A stretch of 64,000 nucleotides of DNA from Nitrosomonas marina (GTDB taxonomy: Bacteria; Pseudomonadota; Gammaproteobacteria; Burkholderiales; Nitrosomonadaceae), in NCBI RefSeq assembly GCF_900111605.1, contig NZ_FOIA01000015.1, forward strand, positions 29,449 through 93,448, read 5' to 3'. Position numbers and translations under genes: made by a program. Below are positions 63,691 to 64,000 of the stretch, piece by piece (the stretch's first letter is position 1; every line of letters starts with the position of its first letter). Under the pieces are notes generated by a model. That model was not told the origin of the DNA. It saw only the letters and a program-made list of their open reading frames with translations, and searched no databases.

Positions 63691-64000
63691 ATATAAACAT
63701 ATAAATTACAATAACTTGAAGCTATAACTATCAAGTAATTTCTGAAGATTATAACCTGAAAAAAATTGTAATAGTAGCGTCAAATTACTATTTGCATGGC
63801 TCACCACAGATTTCAATACGTTTATCTCGCTTTTCTGCATTAACAAGAAGGAATCGGCAATAAGTCACGTGTAGTGAACTGGTTGACTTGGATTAGTTTC
63901 ATCTAAAGGGCATATCTAAAAATTGCGATTACAAAACGAAGCAAGTCTGGAAGTGAAGTTATTTTTCCTGGTTAGTGTATAATAACATTTTGTTTATTAT
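63691..64000. other. Intergenic right edge, nothing recognised
   Basis: 310 bp upstream of tRNA-Leu, AT-rich. It should contain the tRNA promoter, but no gene or repeat was recognised before the window ends. Confidence 0.35.

Overview
The window looks like chromosomal DNA of a betaproteobacterium, most likely a Nitrosomonas-type organism (Nitrosomonadaceae). This is inferred from the mix of housekeeping genes (pnp-rpsO, dnaB, hemE, nth, a short soluble RnfB, a DUF1841 protein), a PEP-CTERM protein, moderate GC and several iron-uptake receptors. No ammonia-oxidation gene is present, so the genus call is tentative.

Layout. 1-5080: the edge of a probable PPK2 gene, a YchJ protein, pnp-rpsO and a dynamin-like GTPase. 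5533-10226: a DUF502 membrane protein, two tandem BioF2-like acyltransferases, a glutamine cyclotransferase-like protein and a low-molecular-weight phosphatase. 10324-23238: an iron-acquisition region. It has a complete aerobactin-type operon iucA-iucB-iucC-iucD with short overlaps, a divergent MFS transporter, an RTX protein behind a Fur-like box, a PEP-CTERM protein, a TonB-dependent receptor and a PepSY protein. Fur-like boxes lie at 15944-15968, 18376-18394, 21849-21867 and 23520-23538. 23843-30140: alpha/beta hydrolase, DUF3015, DUF4105, a Na/Ca antiporter, DUF4202 and a Tat-exported MsrB.

30196-35848 is a five-gene minus-strand operon: two sugar-transferase-like proteins of the TIGR04282/TIGR04283 type, an ArsM-like methyltransferase, a radical SAM enzyme that does not look like canonical ArsS, and a VTT-membrane/disulfide-oxidoreductase fusion. 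It resembles an arsenosugar-type pathway with different radical SAM chemistry and is the best candidate here for an undescribed system. 36209-43370: a two-component system, a methyltransferase, a UbiH-type hydroxylase, DnaB and a porin. 43619-51214: a stand-alone ketosynthase/ACP pair, YjbQ, a histidine phosphatase, a BCCT transporter, an SDR, DUF1841, Nth and RnfB. 51653-55188: a class I terpene synthase, a serralysin-like RTX metalloprotease and a CPBP protease.

55391-55533 is a 143-bp MITE-like element with perfect 15-bp inverted ends and a 9-bp target duplication. 55615-60686: an OmpR-type two-component system, hemE, a membrane diguanylate cyclase and a 44-residue gene with a strong ribosome-binding site. 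61054-63690 looks like the worn end of a mobile island. A YcaC hydrolase, a pirin and an HxlR regulator with a TACT-N7-AGTA operator are followed by a DUF1428 fragment joined to a frameshifted P4-type integrase start, next to tRNA-Leu(TAA).

All calls come from reading the sequence and translations. Nothing was searched, and statements about GC are impressions by eye.
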